Positions 11,715 to 24,300 of a stretch of 64,000 nt of DNA are shown here, piece after piece. This stretch comes from Smallanthus sonchifolius. Taxonomy: Eukaryota; Streptophyta; Magnoliopsida; Asterales; Asteraceae. Numbering within the stretch: the stretch's first letter is position 1; each line of letters opens with the position of its first letter. Under the pieces are notes generated by a model that saw only the letters and a list, made by a program, of their open reading frames with translations, did not search any database and had not been told where the DNA came from. The stretch spans positions 102,717,501 through 102,781,500 of the forward strand of contig CM042021.1 in the NCBI GenBank assembly GCA_023525975.1. The letters are read 5' to 3'. The position numbers were made by a program, and so were the translations under genes.

Positions 11715-11878
11715 TACGCTATCCCCATCATTCTCTTTTTGCTTACTATGGTTAGCTTTTATTTTATTTTCTTTATAAATGATTTCTTTTATTATTCTTG
11801 TTTTCAATTTTCATGAGTTCTAATGTTACTGGTTTTATAGCAATTTTCACAACTTAGGGTATATTTTGTAAGAGTTTA

Positions 11879-11882
<4 letters not shown>

Positions 11883-11927
<45 letters not shown>
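11883..11927. repeat. (TA)n microsatellite
   Basis: Uninterrupted alternating TA run. Confidence 0.9.
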
Positions 11928-11928
<1 letters not shown>

Positions 11929-13795
11929 ATAATTTTTCGAAGTCACCCGTTTTGATCACCATCCTGACCCGTTTACCCGACTCGACCCACCTGTCTTGCC
12001 GGGTCTTTTGGTATATTTTATATGAGAAAGTGATTATTTTTCTAGATACTCTTAATATGTTGGACATACCTTTATGATTTCTTTCTCGAACAATTATGAA
12101 TGTGGTGAATAAGGATTTGGAACTTTTATATTTCGATACTCACATGAACTTGGTTTAGGATGCTCTCTTTTCAACAAATAAGAGATAACAGCTGCTGTCA
12201 TCTGTCCTCCAACAATTAGGTTAAAAAGGGGGTAATATGGGCTGATGTTACACCTCAAATATATTAAGTCTACATGATTATTTCTTTATCAATGGTTTAA
12301 ACTAGTAAACTAATTCATCTAATTAAGTAAAAGATTTCTTAATTTAACTATTAACCTATTACTCAAATTGGTAAACATGCTAATTATTTGTTGACATGAT
12401 TTTACTAAATCTATTATTTCAATTTTTAAAGCAAACAATTTCACCTATTAGCCGAATTGAACCGTTCTAAATTATATTTCATGGAAATATAGCTAAACTA
12501 CTGTGTCTTGTTCGGAAACTTAAGATAAAGCGTGCCTTCGACTACCTAGCAGAGCTTGATATAAGTAATCCTAACCCTTTGTTGCTTGAGCCTTATTTCT
12601 TTGTGTCTAATATGGACTTTGTAAGCCAAATTTTGGTTTTGCTTTTGTACCTTGGTTATTTTAGTATTCCTTTCGGAATTTTTAGTACTTGATGTTCTAT
12701 TGGCATTTGATGTGACCTCCCGTTCCACATTGGGATATGGCATTACATTAGATAACAAGTGCTGAAAACTACAATTTAATGTTGTTGTGCACACCGTTGC
12801 AACAAGAATTCTTGATGCAAGATACCTAGTGTAGCATCTTCTTTGACCAAAACCAATGTTAACTGTTAAGTAGTTTGATTTAGTTAACTTTCTTGAGGTG
12901 TAGACTAGTGTAACTTGAGATTGTTCATGTACCGACCACAATGCAAGAAAGAAACATAACTTGGTTCAAGAAGAAACATAACTTAGTTTTTCGATAACAA
13001 TGGAAGAAACATAAATAATCTACATGTGTGGCAGGATGGTTTCCAGTTCCATGTTTAGGTTGTCATGCAAATCTACATGTGTGGCCATTGACTTCATAAT
13101 CCTTTTCATTATCTAGTATGATATGACATGTATATATGAATTACCTCTTCATATGAACTGTAGCCATTGACTGAGTTTCATATGTTTAGTGACCTAGAAA
13201 ACATAATATTGCCATTTTGCATTTTTTTGGGTATATTTACATAGATGCTTTGGTCATCTAATTTATTATAGGTATGTGATTTCAATTCACTAAAGACTGT
13301 TATTTGATTGACTATAGCTGATATTCTAGTAAGGATAAAAATAAGATTTTACTGCAATTCCACACCCCAAAGATAATAAACAAAATATTAATGTTTGAAA
13401 TATTACCCAAACCCGATGCATAAACCGAACAACAGTTTCCAGGTAATCATTTTCATTTCATTCTGGCATACTATCAAACCCAAAGTTGCAACATCAGGCT
13501 CCTCTTGATGTGCACTAGCCTCAATGATTAACTAGTAAACCATTTTTGATGTGCAATAGCCTCAATGATTCTCTCTTATGTGGCTGTTAGTTGTGCATAA
13601 ATAATAGTGGTTATTGATGAAACAAAGCATGCATTTTATTTGTTAGAAAATTATCAAGCTTGCTTGATAGAGGTTTCTGTTCCCCGAGTTATTCTCACAT
13701 TAAGTAAACACGACCATAAATTTTCACTCTTTCTTCTACTATATAAACCAATTATACCAATGGTCAAATAATTTTTACAACTTCATTCCATGCAG
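11928..13795. other. Probable 5' UTR intron or intergenic DNA
   Basis: About 1.9 kb with no recognisable coding exon. A 131-aa minus-strand ORF (12546-12941) shows no domain. If the leader exon at 11430 is real, this is the first intron of the downstream gene. Confidence 0.4.
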
Positions 13796-13869
13796 TTATT
13801 TATTGATGTTAAGAATATTGGAGAGCAGAGAGGGTGAAGCATTATTTTGAGAATGCTTTCTGAGGATCT

Positions 13870-16800
13870 ATGCTTCCATATTTTTGCAAATTAGGTTTAA
13901 AGATGAAGATACATTGCTTTAATCAGAAGATGTTTTGTACTTCAGCCCTTTCACCATTACAACTTCCTTCTCGAATGTACGATCCTGATTCTATTTTTTT
14001 TGTTTAGTCTGCGTTTAAATATTTACAGCATTTTTACTTAAGCAAAAGGTTTCTTCTTTAGGGAAACTCATCTGTGGTATGTATTACCAAATGAAGTGAA
14101 AAGTCAATCTTTACTAAGTCAATATGTTGACCTTCTATCACCACTTGAGAAAGACCACGTTTTCAGCATGCGTGGAGAAGAACTGCAAAAAAGTGCTTTA
14201 TTAGCCCGTGCACTCGTTCGTACGACTATAGCTAGATGTAAGCCCTTCTATTTTATTTATAATAATTTATTTTATGAAAAACTAGAATGCTTTCTTATTG
14301 ATTTTCTTTTTATACACATAAAAATAATAAACTTACACAATGCCTTCATGGCTAGATCAGATACATTCTCGTGTCAGCCCAAGGTCTCTTGTGTTCAGAA
14401 AGAACGCCCATGGGAAACCTGAGGTCAGATTGGTCTACTTTGTGATTGTCAGTTTTGACTTATTAAAGGTCAAACACTGGATTACATGATTATAATTGTT
14501 TATAGGTAATTTGGGAACAAAGTGATGATTGGCATCCACCACCGTTGCATTTCAATCTCTCTCACACATCATCTCTGATAGCATGTGGAGTGACTGTTGG
14601 TTCTCCAGTTTGTTTTCTTATCCTTTGTTCCTTCTTATTTTCAATAAAATTATTATTCATTATTAGCTACTGATGAAGTTGGTTTTCATTTTTTTAAAAT
14701 ACATAGATTGGTATCGATGTAGAAGAAAAACAAAGGACAATGAAAAGCAATATTTTATCATTTGCCAAACGCTACTTCTCTTGTGAAGAAGTTGAAGTAT
14801 TGAGTGCAATTTCAGACCCCGAAGTTCAGCGCCACGAGTTCATTAAACTATGGACACTAAAGGTTTCTTTTCATCTGCTTTTAGTTTTACTTGTATAAGA
14901 ATTAAAGAAATCTTTTACTTGACATCTTTTGCTCATTTTTTTAAAAAATGTCTCTTTTTTGCATTTTCACAACTATGTTTTTTTTTGCAACAAAGAGGTG
15001 GTTGAAAATGTAATTTGGTATTCAACCGTATCCCTTCTCATTGATAAATTAGCAATATATAATTACATCAAACTCTATTTATGGAAATGATTTACATAAT
15101 ATTAAATTATATACAGCTGTTTCCTAGACTCTAGCCTTTGATTGAGATGACCATATCTTGACTAGATATATCTCGGCTAATACACCCCCGCAGTCGAAGC
15201 AGGAGGTTGTCGGATGTTGAGACTGTTCCGGAAATCGTCAAAGAGTATGAATGGCAAGCCTTTTGTGAAGATGTCAGCAATTTGATGGCGAGAGGGAACG
15301 TGAAGTATTTGAACTTGTCCCCGAGCAACCTTTTCGCGAACAAAGTGTATATCGAGTTCAATATGTTTCGTACGTTGATGTTGAACCGGGTTACACTAGA
15401 GGTAAACCGCACTTACATTGTCACAGTAGACTAATGTAGCATGAGTTGGGGAATGGTGCAGTTCAAAGAGAAGGTTGCGTAGCCAGCAGATTTCGAAGAC
15501 TACATTAGCAACGCCCCGATATTCGGCCTCGACACTGGAACGAGATAAAGTAGGCTGTCGTTTTGAGGACCAAGATAACAAATTATCACCCAAGTAGACG
15601 CAATAGCCGGATGTTGAACGTCGTGTGTCTGGGCAAGTCAGCGTCGGTGTAGGATACTAAGGAGGATACTGAGGACTTATGTAGATGAAGACCATGTGAA
15701 ATGGTGCCTTGGATATACCGAAGGATGCGTTTTAACGCATGCATGTGAGATGACCTGGGCGCGTGCATATGCATGCAGACTTGTTGAACGGCATAACTGA
15801 TGTCGGGGCGTGTGAATGTCAAGTACTGAAGAGCCCCTGCAAGTTGTCTGTAGAGAGTACCCCCATCTTCTAGAGGAGTTCCTGACGTAGAACTGAGATT
15901 GGACTTTGTGTCAACGGGCGTACGAGACGCGTTGCAAGTTGACATGGCTGCTCGATCTAAAATTTCCCTTGCATATTTTGTTGTGATAAAAACAAGGCAT
16001 CATTCTGGCGTGTTACGGATATGCCTAGAAAATAGGTGAGTGGCCCCAAATCTTTCATGGCAAATTCTGTAGCTAATAAGTTCATGAAGGTGTGTCGAAG
16101 ACTATCCGAAGAGGTGACCAGAATGATGTCATCCACATATATCAAAATTTAGGCGGTGTGTAAACCATTTTTATAGATGAACAAGGAATGGTCACACCGA
16201 CGGTGTTGAAATCCGAGGGTAAATACATAATCCGCAAACCGTTGGTACCAAGCACGTGGGGCTTGTTTCAGCCCATATAATGATTTCTTCAATAAGCACA
16301 CATGATTTGGAGAAGCCGAGTCTCGAAATCCCGGGGGTTGGTACATGTAAACTGTTTCATTTAGATTACCATGCAGAAACGCGTTCTTCACATCGAGCTG
16401 ATGGATTGGCCATGAGTGAGCTAGGGCGATGGTAAGAACGGTTCTGATGGTTGCAAGTTTAACTATCGGGCTAAAAGTCTCCCCACAGTCAATGCCAATG
16501 CGCTGGGACCTGCCATCACAAACTAATCAAGCTTTGTATCGCTCCTAAGAACCGTCAGATTTTGTTTTATGTTTAAAAATCCACATGCTACGGACTATAT
16601 TCATAGATGGGTGCCTCGGGACTAATTCCCATGTGTTATTGTCAATAAGAGCCCGGAATTCGTCAGTCATGGCTCTTTTCCTATCCAGGTTCCGAAGGGC
16701 TTCGGTGGGAGTACGAGGTAGGTGAGAGATGGATGTAGAAGTATTGAAGTTGAACGGATGACGGATTTTAGAGATTCTCGACATGCTTCGGGTATGTATA

Positions 16801-19800
16801 GTGCGTTGAGGGGGTAGTGGTGGCGTAGTAGGGACTGGCGAAGGTATGTGGTCGGCGTTAGGAGAGTGGGATGGGGAAGAGTTGGTGGTGGTGTGAATTG
16901 GATGTTGAGTGACGGTTTAGGCCGTTGAATTGGGCTGGGAAATGGTGGACTGGGCCTGTAATAGACTGTCCAGGGAGTTGGGCTGCTGATTTTGGGCTTC
17001 AGCTGAGTGGGCCGGTGGGGTGGGCTGGGTTGTTGATTTTTGGCGCTTGGAATAAGTTTTTAGAGGTGTTGTTGGTTGGGGTTAGAAGATGTGGAGGTGG
17101 CTGTTGTAGTAGCATGCCATATTAGGGGATGTGGAGGAGAAGAGTCGGTGATAAATTTGTATGTGTCGGTAGTGGGCGGGTGAGTTATAGAGAAGGGAAA
17201 ATTTGTTTCATCAAATATGACATGTCTAGAGATGAGAATTTGACGAGTGAGGAGATTAAAGCACTTGTATCCCCGATGATTAGTGGGGTGTCCGAGAAAG
17301 ACACACAGGGTGGAGCGATTATTAAGTTTGTGGATAGTGGTCGGAGGAAAAAGATGGTAGCATAGGTAACCAAACACGCGGAGGCCGGCGTATGATGGTT
17401 CTCGGTTATAACGGAGGTGAGTAGGGGTGAGGTTATTTAAAAGTTTGCTAGGTAGAATGTTTAAGAGGTAGGTGGCATGTTGTAGAGCATGGGGCCAAAA
17501 GTTAAGTGAAACGGAGGAGTGGGCTAGGAGTGTGCGGATTATGTTGTTAATGGATCGGATTTTACGCTCTGCTTTACCGTTTTGTGGTGATGTGTGGACA
17601 TGAAAAACGGAATTGTGCACAAAAGTTATGAAATAGGTTATTATCATATTCCCGACCGTTGTCACATTGAAGTGTTTTAATATTTCTGTTAAATTGGGTT
17701 TTGATAAGGTTGTAGAATTTTAGGACGGTGGGGTACACTTCTGACTTTTTGGCTAGGGGATAAGTCCACAAAAATTTGGTTTTGTCATCTAGAAACAATA
17801 AGTAATATCTATGACCGGTGGAACTCAATACCGGGGATGTCCACAAATCACTGTGTATTATATCAAACGATAAATACGTAATAGAATTTGAATTAGAAAA
17901 CGGTAATTTAAATTGTTTTCCAAACACACAAGAAGAACAAACTTTTGAAGAAAGTTTAGTACTTGAATCAAACGACAAACAATGTTTTAAGGAATTTAAA
18001 ATAGAAGCGCCCGGGTGTCCCAAGCGGTGATGCCATAGGTCTTGAGAAATGGCAGCAAAAGCAGACGAGCCTGTGAGTAAAGACGGAGACTGAAGTGTGA
18101 GCGGATAGAGGTCTCTAGTGCTGTTACATCGGAGGAGGGGTGTCCGCGTCGGCTATGCAGTTAACTCGGTCGATATATCGGTTCACCGATATATCGGTTA
18201 TCGGACATAGGCCGATATAATTGTTTATAATATTGGTTAGAATATCGTTCCCGAGAATATCGGCCGAGATAACCGATATATCGCCGAAATTTGGAGTTTT
18301 AAATATCGGTTATATCACCGATATTCTCGGTTTGGACCAAATCGAGCAAGTAGATCGAATTCTTACCTTAGTTCGAAGCATAATCGAACAACCAGTGTCT
18401 CCATTGTGGGAAATCAACCCAGCAATCCACGATTTCGAACCCATTCGATCTGATTTTGGAGCTGGTGAGCGTGGAGGCAGAGAGGAACGGTGGAGCAGGG
18501 GAACGGCGTATAATGAACCGGTGGATGGATTTAGGGTTTATTAAGTTTGGATTTTTAACTTTTAACCCCTCTACATTTTTACTAGTTTATATCTGGTCCT
18601 CAAACTTATAAATTTATACATAAAAAGCATAAAAGTAATGTTATATTTATAAATTTAAAAATTTATACATAAATTTTATGTTTCTAGTGTATGACTATTG
18701 AATCTGATGATTATTATATAATTTTTATATAAATTTATGGTTACCGATATCCCACCGATATCTCACCGCGATAACCGATATCTCAAATATCGGTCCTTGA
18801 CCGATATCCGATATTTTATCGCATTAACTGCTTAGCGCGTCGGGGAGTCCTTCAAATTAAAACCAAAAGGATCAAATACGATAGATAAGTTGTTATCAGT
18901 AGTTAATCGACGAACAGATAATAGGTTTTTAATAATATTAGGGACGTGAAGGACATTATTAAGTTTTAGGGGTGGATAAGGGTGAGATAAGGTTTGATAT
19001 CCAGTTCTGTGGATTGGAATTGTCGAGCCATTACTAACAATTATATTCCGAAAAAGACTATTATTAATATAGGACGCGAAATTACCTTGAGTTGTTTGTC
19101 ATGTGTGATGTCGCACCTGAGTCCATATACCAATTTTGGTCTGGCGGGTTCATGGTCATTGTGTGAAAAGCCTGCTCGAGATCTGTTGGGGTTCGGAGGA
19201 TGCATATGCCTGTGGAGGACGATGTCCAAGTATTCCAGCACCTGGTTGGGAGCCGTAGTAGTGTGGCCTAGGTGGGTTCTGAGTGGGATAAGGCCAAGGT
19301 GGGGGATAGACCCATGTTTGTTGTTGTGGATAGGCCCAAGTTTGCTGCTGATTGGGCCAGCTGTAGTTGGGCCGAGACCCCTGCTGATTGGGCCAGCTGT
19401 AGTTGGGCAGAGACCCAGGTGTTGTACCGTGTTGATTTCCTCCTTGGTTTCCCCGACCACGTCCCCCGGACTTACCACGGCCACGACTGCCCCGACCACG
19501 ACTGCGCCCGCGAGACTGCTGTGAGTCTGACTGAAAATAACCTGTGTTCTGAGTAGGGAAGCGGTGGTGTGGGGAATGAGATTGGTGGGTTGCCGTGTAT
19601 AGAGCAGCCTCGGCAAGTGGATGAACAGTGTTTACAGCCTGATGAGATTTTCGAGTTTCTTCCATAATAAGCCTGGACCGTGCTTCATAAAATTCAGGTA
19701 ACGGGGTAGTTTGTTGAATTATCATGGCAATTCCTTCATAGCTCTCGTATAACCCTGCAATTAACTGAAGAACGAGACGCTGATTGGTGACAGGTGCACC

Positions 19801-21317
19801 GACATTAGCCAACTGATCCGCCAACATTTTTAGTGCTTGGCAATAAGAAGAGATGCTGGCATGGTTATCAAGTTTGGTGGTAACAAACTTGTGTTCGAGA
19901 TAAACTGCTCTCGAACTCTGGTTATCCTGGAAAATGTTCTCCAAAGCAACCCAGGCTTGGCAGGCGGTAGCGTTGGGTTTCAGAATGGTGTGGAGGAGGT
20001 CGTTGGATATAGTGTTGTATATCCATTATAGGACTATAGCATCTAACCGAGACCAAAGTTGGAGTGAAAGAACTGGTGTATCAGCAGAAGATGAAGATGC
20101 TGCTGTTGGGGGAATAGTTTTTGGACTAATGTGTTCACTAACCTGAAATGCCCTGCAATGTACGCGAAAGAGCTCTTCCCATGAATTGTACTGTCCACTT
20201 TCCATCTCCGATGTGATGGGGATGAAATTCTTGATGTTAGTGACTGTGAGAGCTGGGTGAAATTTGGGATCCATGAATACAGAGGGTTATCGGAGTATCG
20301 AGGAGGAGAAGGGGAAAAATCGGGGGAAGGGCTGAGAATTGTGGTGGGTAGAGGTGTGCAGCAGAAGTGCAGTGATGGTAGTAGGGATGAAGAGACGGCG
20401 GCGGATTAGAGGGATTAGAGGGCAGCGGCGGATTAGGGTTTTCCGGTGATCAGACCCGCTCGTGATACCCTATGCAGTCGATATTGCCGATATATCGGTT
20501 ATCGGTCCTATGCAAAAATATCAGTCAAAATATCGGTCCCGATATTATCGGTGATATTTACCGAGATATCGGCGAGATTTTGATTCCATAATATCGGTTG
20601 TCTCACCGAGTTTCTCGGTTTACTAATCCTGGCCCTTTTTTTAACATTTTTCTACCTTAAAGCCCATTCCCCTTTAAAAATGTTGGCCCAATGTCTTGTA
20701 CCCATAGCCAAAACCATCGAAGTAAATGCTTCAACTCTTTAATACACCCACGTTCGCACTTCGCACACCTGCTAGATCATGTTTCTAATATAAAATATTG
20801 ACACTTTTTAGTTTTGACTTTTGATTTGACTATTAATATTATATATGTATATATATAAGTTTGTGCATGATATAAAAATTACCGATATCCCACCGCGAGA
20901 ACCGATATCTCAAATATCGGTCCTTGACCGATAACCGATATTTTTCCGCATTAACTGCATAGGTGATACCATGTAATTTGGTATTCAACCGTATCCCTTC
21001 TCATTGATAAATCAGCAATATATAATTACATCAAACTCTATCTATGGAAATGATTTACATAATATTAAATTATATACAGCTATTTCCTAGATTCTAGCCT
21101 TTGATTGAGATGACCATATCTTGACTAGAAATATCTCGGCTAATAGAAAAGTCAAGAACTCTTAAAAAATCCCATTTAAGGACTATTTTGGTGTGTCATC
21201 CGTTTATTTTTTTCATCTATCTTTTACATTCATTATTTCGTATTTATGTAATTACTAGCTTAGACCCCGTGTATTACACACGGGATGAAAAAATATCATA
21301 CATAAAATTCTTAAATC

Positions 21318-21348
<31 letters not shown>

Positions 21349-24300
21349 TAAAGGTGTAAAAATGTATTAAGTATACTGAGGATAAAAAACAAAATTCAAA
21401 TGATGTAAAAATTAAAATATAATTGGGTTTTAAAAATACTTTAATTACTATTTAATATAATTTGACTTTTATTTACTACTTGATTGAAAATAAAAGTTAA
21501 ATAATTAGATTTCAAAGTTTTTTATGATAAAAGATAATTTAAATAAATATGTTTTATTAGTATCATTATATTTTTTTAAATATATTATTATAATTAAAAG
21601 ATGGAAATGTATTTAATAGGAGAGAGAGGCGGGAAAAAAATGATGAAAGTGAATATGGAAGTGACATGTGGCAAGAAAAACCTTTATTTATTAGATAGTA
21701 TAGATATCCTAATTTTCTTACATGGATTTATTTCCTTCCTTCCACAAACACACTTTATCTTGAAAATAAAGTTCCATATTAGTCATCCTATTTTGTGTGA
21801 ATTGACACAATTCACCTACCTTTGTCCCTCACAATTACATGTATCCTTAACCTTTGCATTCTTTGAATGTCTAATTTTGGAATCGGGGAATATTTTTTGT
21901 ATATATATATATACACACATATGTATGCATACATATATATATAGGGTGAGGTTCAAATGCTAACCAATATTTATGTGATAACCACTCTCAAACATAGTGT
22001 TACGTATATGTAACAATTATCATTATGTTAATGTTACACATATGTAAGCACTATGTGTCACGTATATATAACATTATTTGTACGTATACGTTAGACTCAT
22101 CATTTCCGTATTTACATTCAAAATATTTATTCAAGATACTTAAATACTATTTTAAGTTTTAACAATTAAAAGAAAAAAATAATTTATAAATTATGTGATT
22201 GTTTTATAGTGGTTAGTACGGTTATCACATAAAAAGTTGGTTAGTATTTGAACCCTTCCCTATATATATATATGTATATGTATATGGAAGAAACATATGT
22301 ACTTTCTATTTTGTTCTAGTTTATAATCAATAAATTAATTCCAGGAAGCGTATGTTAAAGCATTGGGAACAGGCTTCTCAGGTGCTCCTTTCAACACCTT
22401 CACCATTAGATTCGGGGTTGCTAATCCAAATCCTGAGGTATTTGAAAATTTGTTGATCCACACGTGGGACCCAAAGGTTTCTTACGTGAAATGTAATCGA
22501 TTAAAATGCCCATTCCTTTTAATTCTACAATAAATGAAATTAAGCATTTACTCTTTATGTTTATGATTTTTTTTTCCTTCTCCAGTTAATTGGTAACTTC
22601 TGATCAAACATTACGTCGAATACTTTCCTTTTAGTTTATGTGTTCACAGGATTCTGCAATAGTAATTGTGCCTCTAGAGAAGCCAACCAACCTTACAACC
22701 AATTGGCAGTTTGCACAGGTACAACTGGCTGGTTCTCACTATGCAGCCATTTGCAGGCAGAATGATGGGCTCCCGGGAGGTTAGTACTCATATCTTGTAA
22801 ATTATTATAAACTAAAATGTTGTTTTTGGTACTGACCGGGTTGACCCGAAGCTGTTTTTATCCAAAGGTATTAAAATTTCTATAACTTAATTTGTGTCAA
22901 ATATGAGTACAAAAGTTATATTATTTCAATAACAATATGTTCTTTAAGATAAATGATTAAGAGACTTCGTTGACTTTTGACCCGTTTGAACTATTTTCTT
23001 CTATACTTTTTTTTATTTCAAATTTCACTTGTTGACCTGTTAGTATTGACCCAGGCATAAGTCAATGGGTCGAAATTGCTACATGTAAGTTTTTAGGTTT
23101 GAAGTTATACACAGTGTTGTAAAAATCGCTAGGCGCTAGTCGGGCGGTGGGGTGGGGCCTAGGCGGGATTAATCGGGGCCTAGGCCTAGGCGGGATTAAT
23201 CGGGGCCTAGGCGGGATTAATCGGGGCCTAGGCGGGATTAATCGGATTGGAATTTTTATATGTAAATTTCAGTTTTTTATATATATACACACATTTTTAC
23301 ATGTAATTTTTATAAAAATGGTCATTTTTATATATATACACACATTTTTATATGTAATTTTCATAAAAATGTTCATTTTTAAACCACACCAAAGGGTTTA
23401 GCCGGAATTTGGCCGGAAAGTTCAGGTTTTCGCCGGAAATTGGCCGGAAATTTCAGGTTTTTGCCGGAATGTTCGCCGGAATCTGGCCGCCTAGGTCCGC
23501 CTAGGACCGCCTAGGACCGCCTAGGACCGCCTAGGCCGCCTAGGACCGCCTAGGCCCAAAATTCCTCCTTAGCCGAGCGCCTAGCGATTAATCGGCGCCT
23601 AGGCGCGATTTTTACAACACTGGTTATACATCTAGGCATGATCGTCATTGCAAATAAACGGATTCAAGTCGAAGATTTTGTTTATTTTCTCAGTGTATTA
23701 AGTAAGATATTTGACCGATACTGAAACAAAGTGTTGCAAAAATAGCGATTAATCGCTAATCGGAGGGTTACCTTGGAATTTTCATTTAACGGTCCACTAA
23801 TCGCTAGTCAGTCAAAGGCTGTCTTAGGTGGTTCTAATCGGCCAAAAATCAGTGGCTGCCCGGCGATTCCGGCCAAACCTTGTGAATTCCGGCTACTTCA
23901 AAAAATTACATATAAAAATCATGGTTTAAAAAAACGGTCGAGGCGTACGCCTCGAGGCGCGCCTCGAGGCGAGGCGGTAGAAAAACGAGTCTGAGGCGAC
24001 GCCTCACAAGGTATTTTTGTACGTACGCTTCACAAGGGCTGAGGCGGGGCTGAGGCGGTGAGGCAGTAGAAATGGAAAATTTTGACTTTTGACTGGACTT
24101 TTGACCCATTTGAGCTGTGTATATCGTTTTATTAACGAAATACACAACTCAAATGGGTCAAAAGTCCATAATTAGCGTCTGGTTCTCCTTAATTTGACCT
24201 ATTTTCTCATTCTTCTCCTTAATTTGACCTAATTTCTCATTCTTCTCCCACACGTCACACCTAGGAAAGGTTTGGAAGGGGTTGATGTAGTCAACAAACA

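Larger units (their letters stand above)
15009..21145 (-). mobile_element. Complete but decayed Copia element (Ale-like) in intron 5
   Basis: Two 174-bp LTRs (15009-15182, 20972-21145; about 5 differences) enclose gag, protease, integrase, reverse transcriptase and RNase H in Copia order on the minus strand. It is flanked by GAAAA on both sides (15004-15008, 21146-21150). Without its two nested MITEs it is about 4.9 kb, the usual size of short-LTR Ale-type elements. Purine tract GCGGGGGTG precedes the 3' LTR. It lies antisense to the host gene. Stops and frameshifts interrupt gag and pol and a MITE splits the primer site, so it cannot move by itself. Confidence 0.9.

Noticed and set aside
12546..12941. 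131-aa minus-strand ORF
   Set aside because: No recognisable domain, low-complexity K/R/Q composition at the end, and it lies in the probable leader intron of the + strand gene.
19041..19616. Several overlapping 90-190-aa ORFs on both strands
   Set aside because: They are shadows of the Copia gag frame (19156-19944), whose Gly/Arg- and Pro/Gln-rich repeats stay open in other frames.
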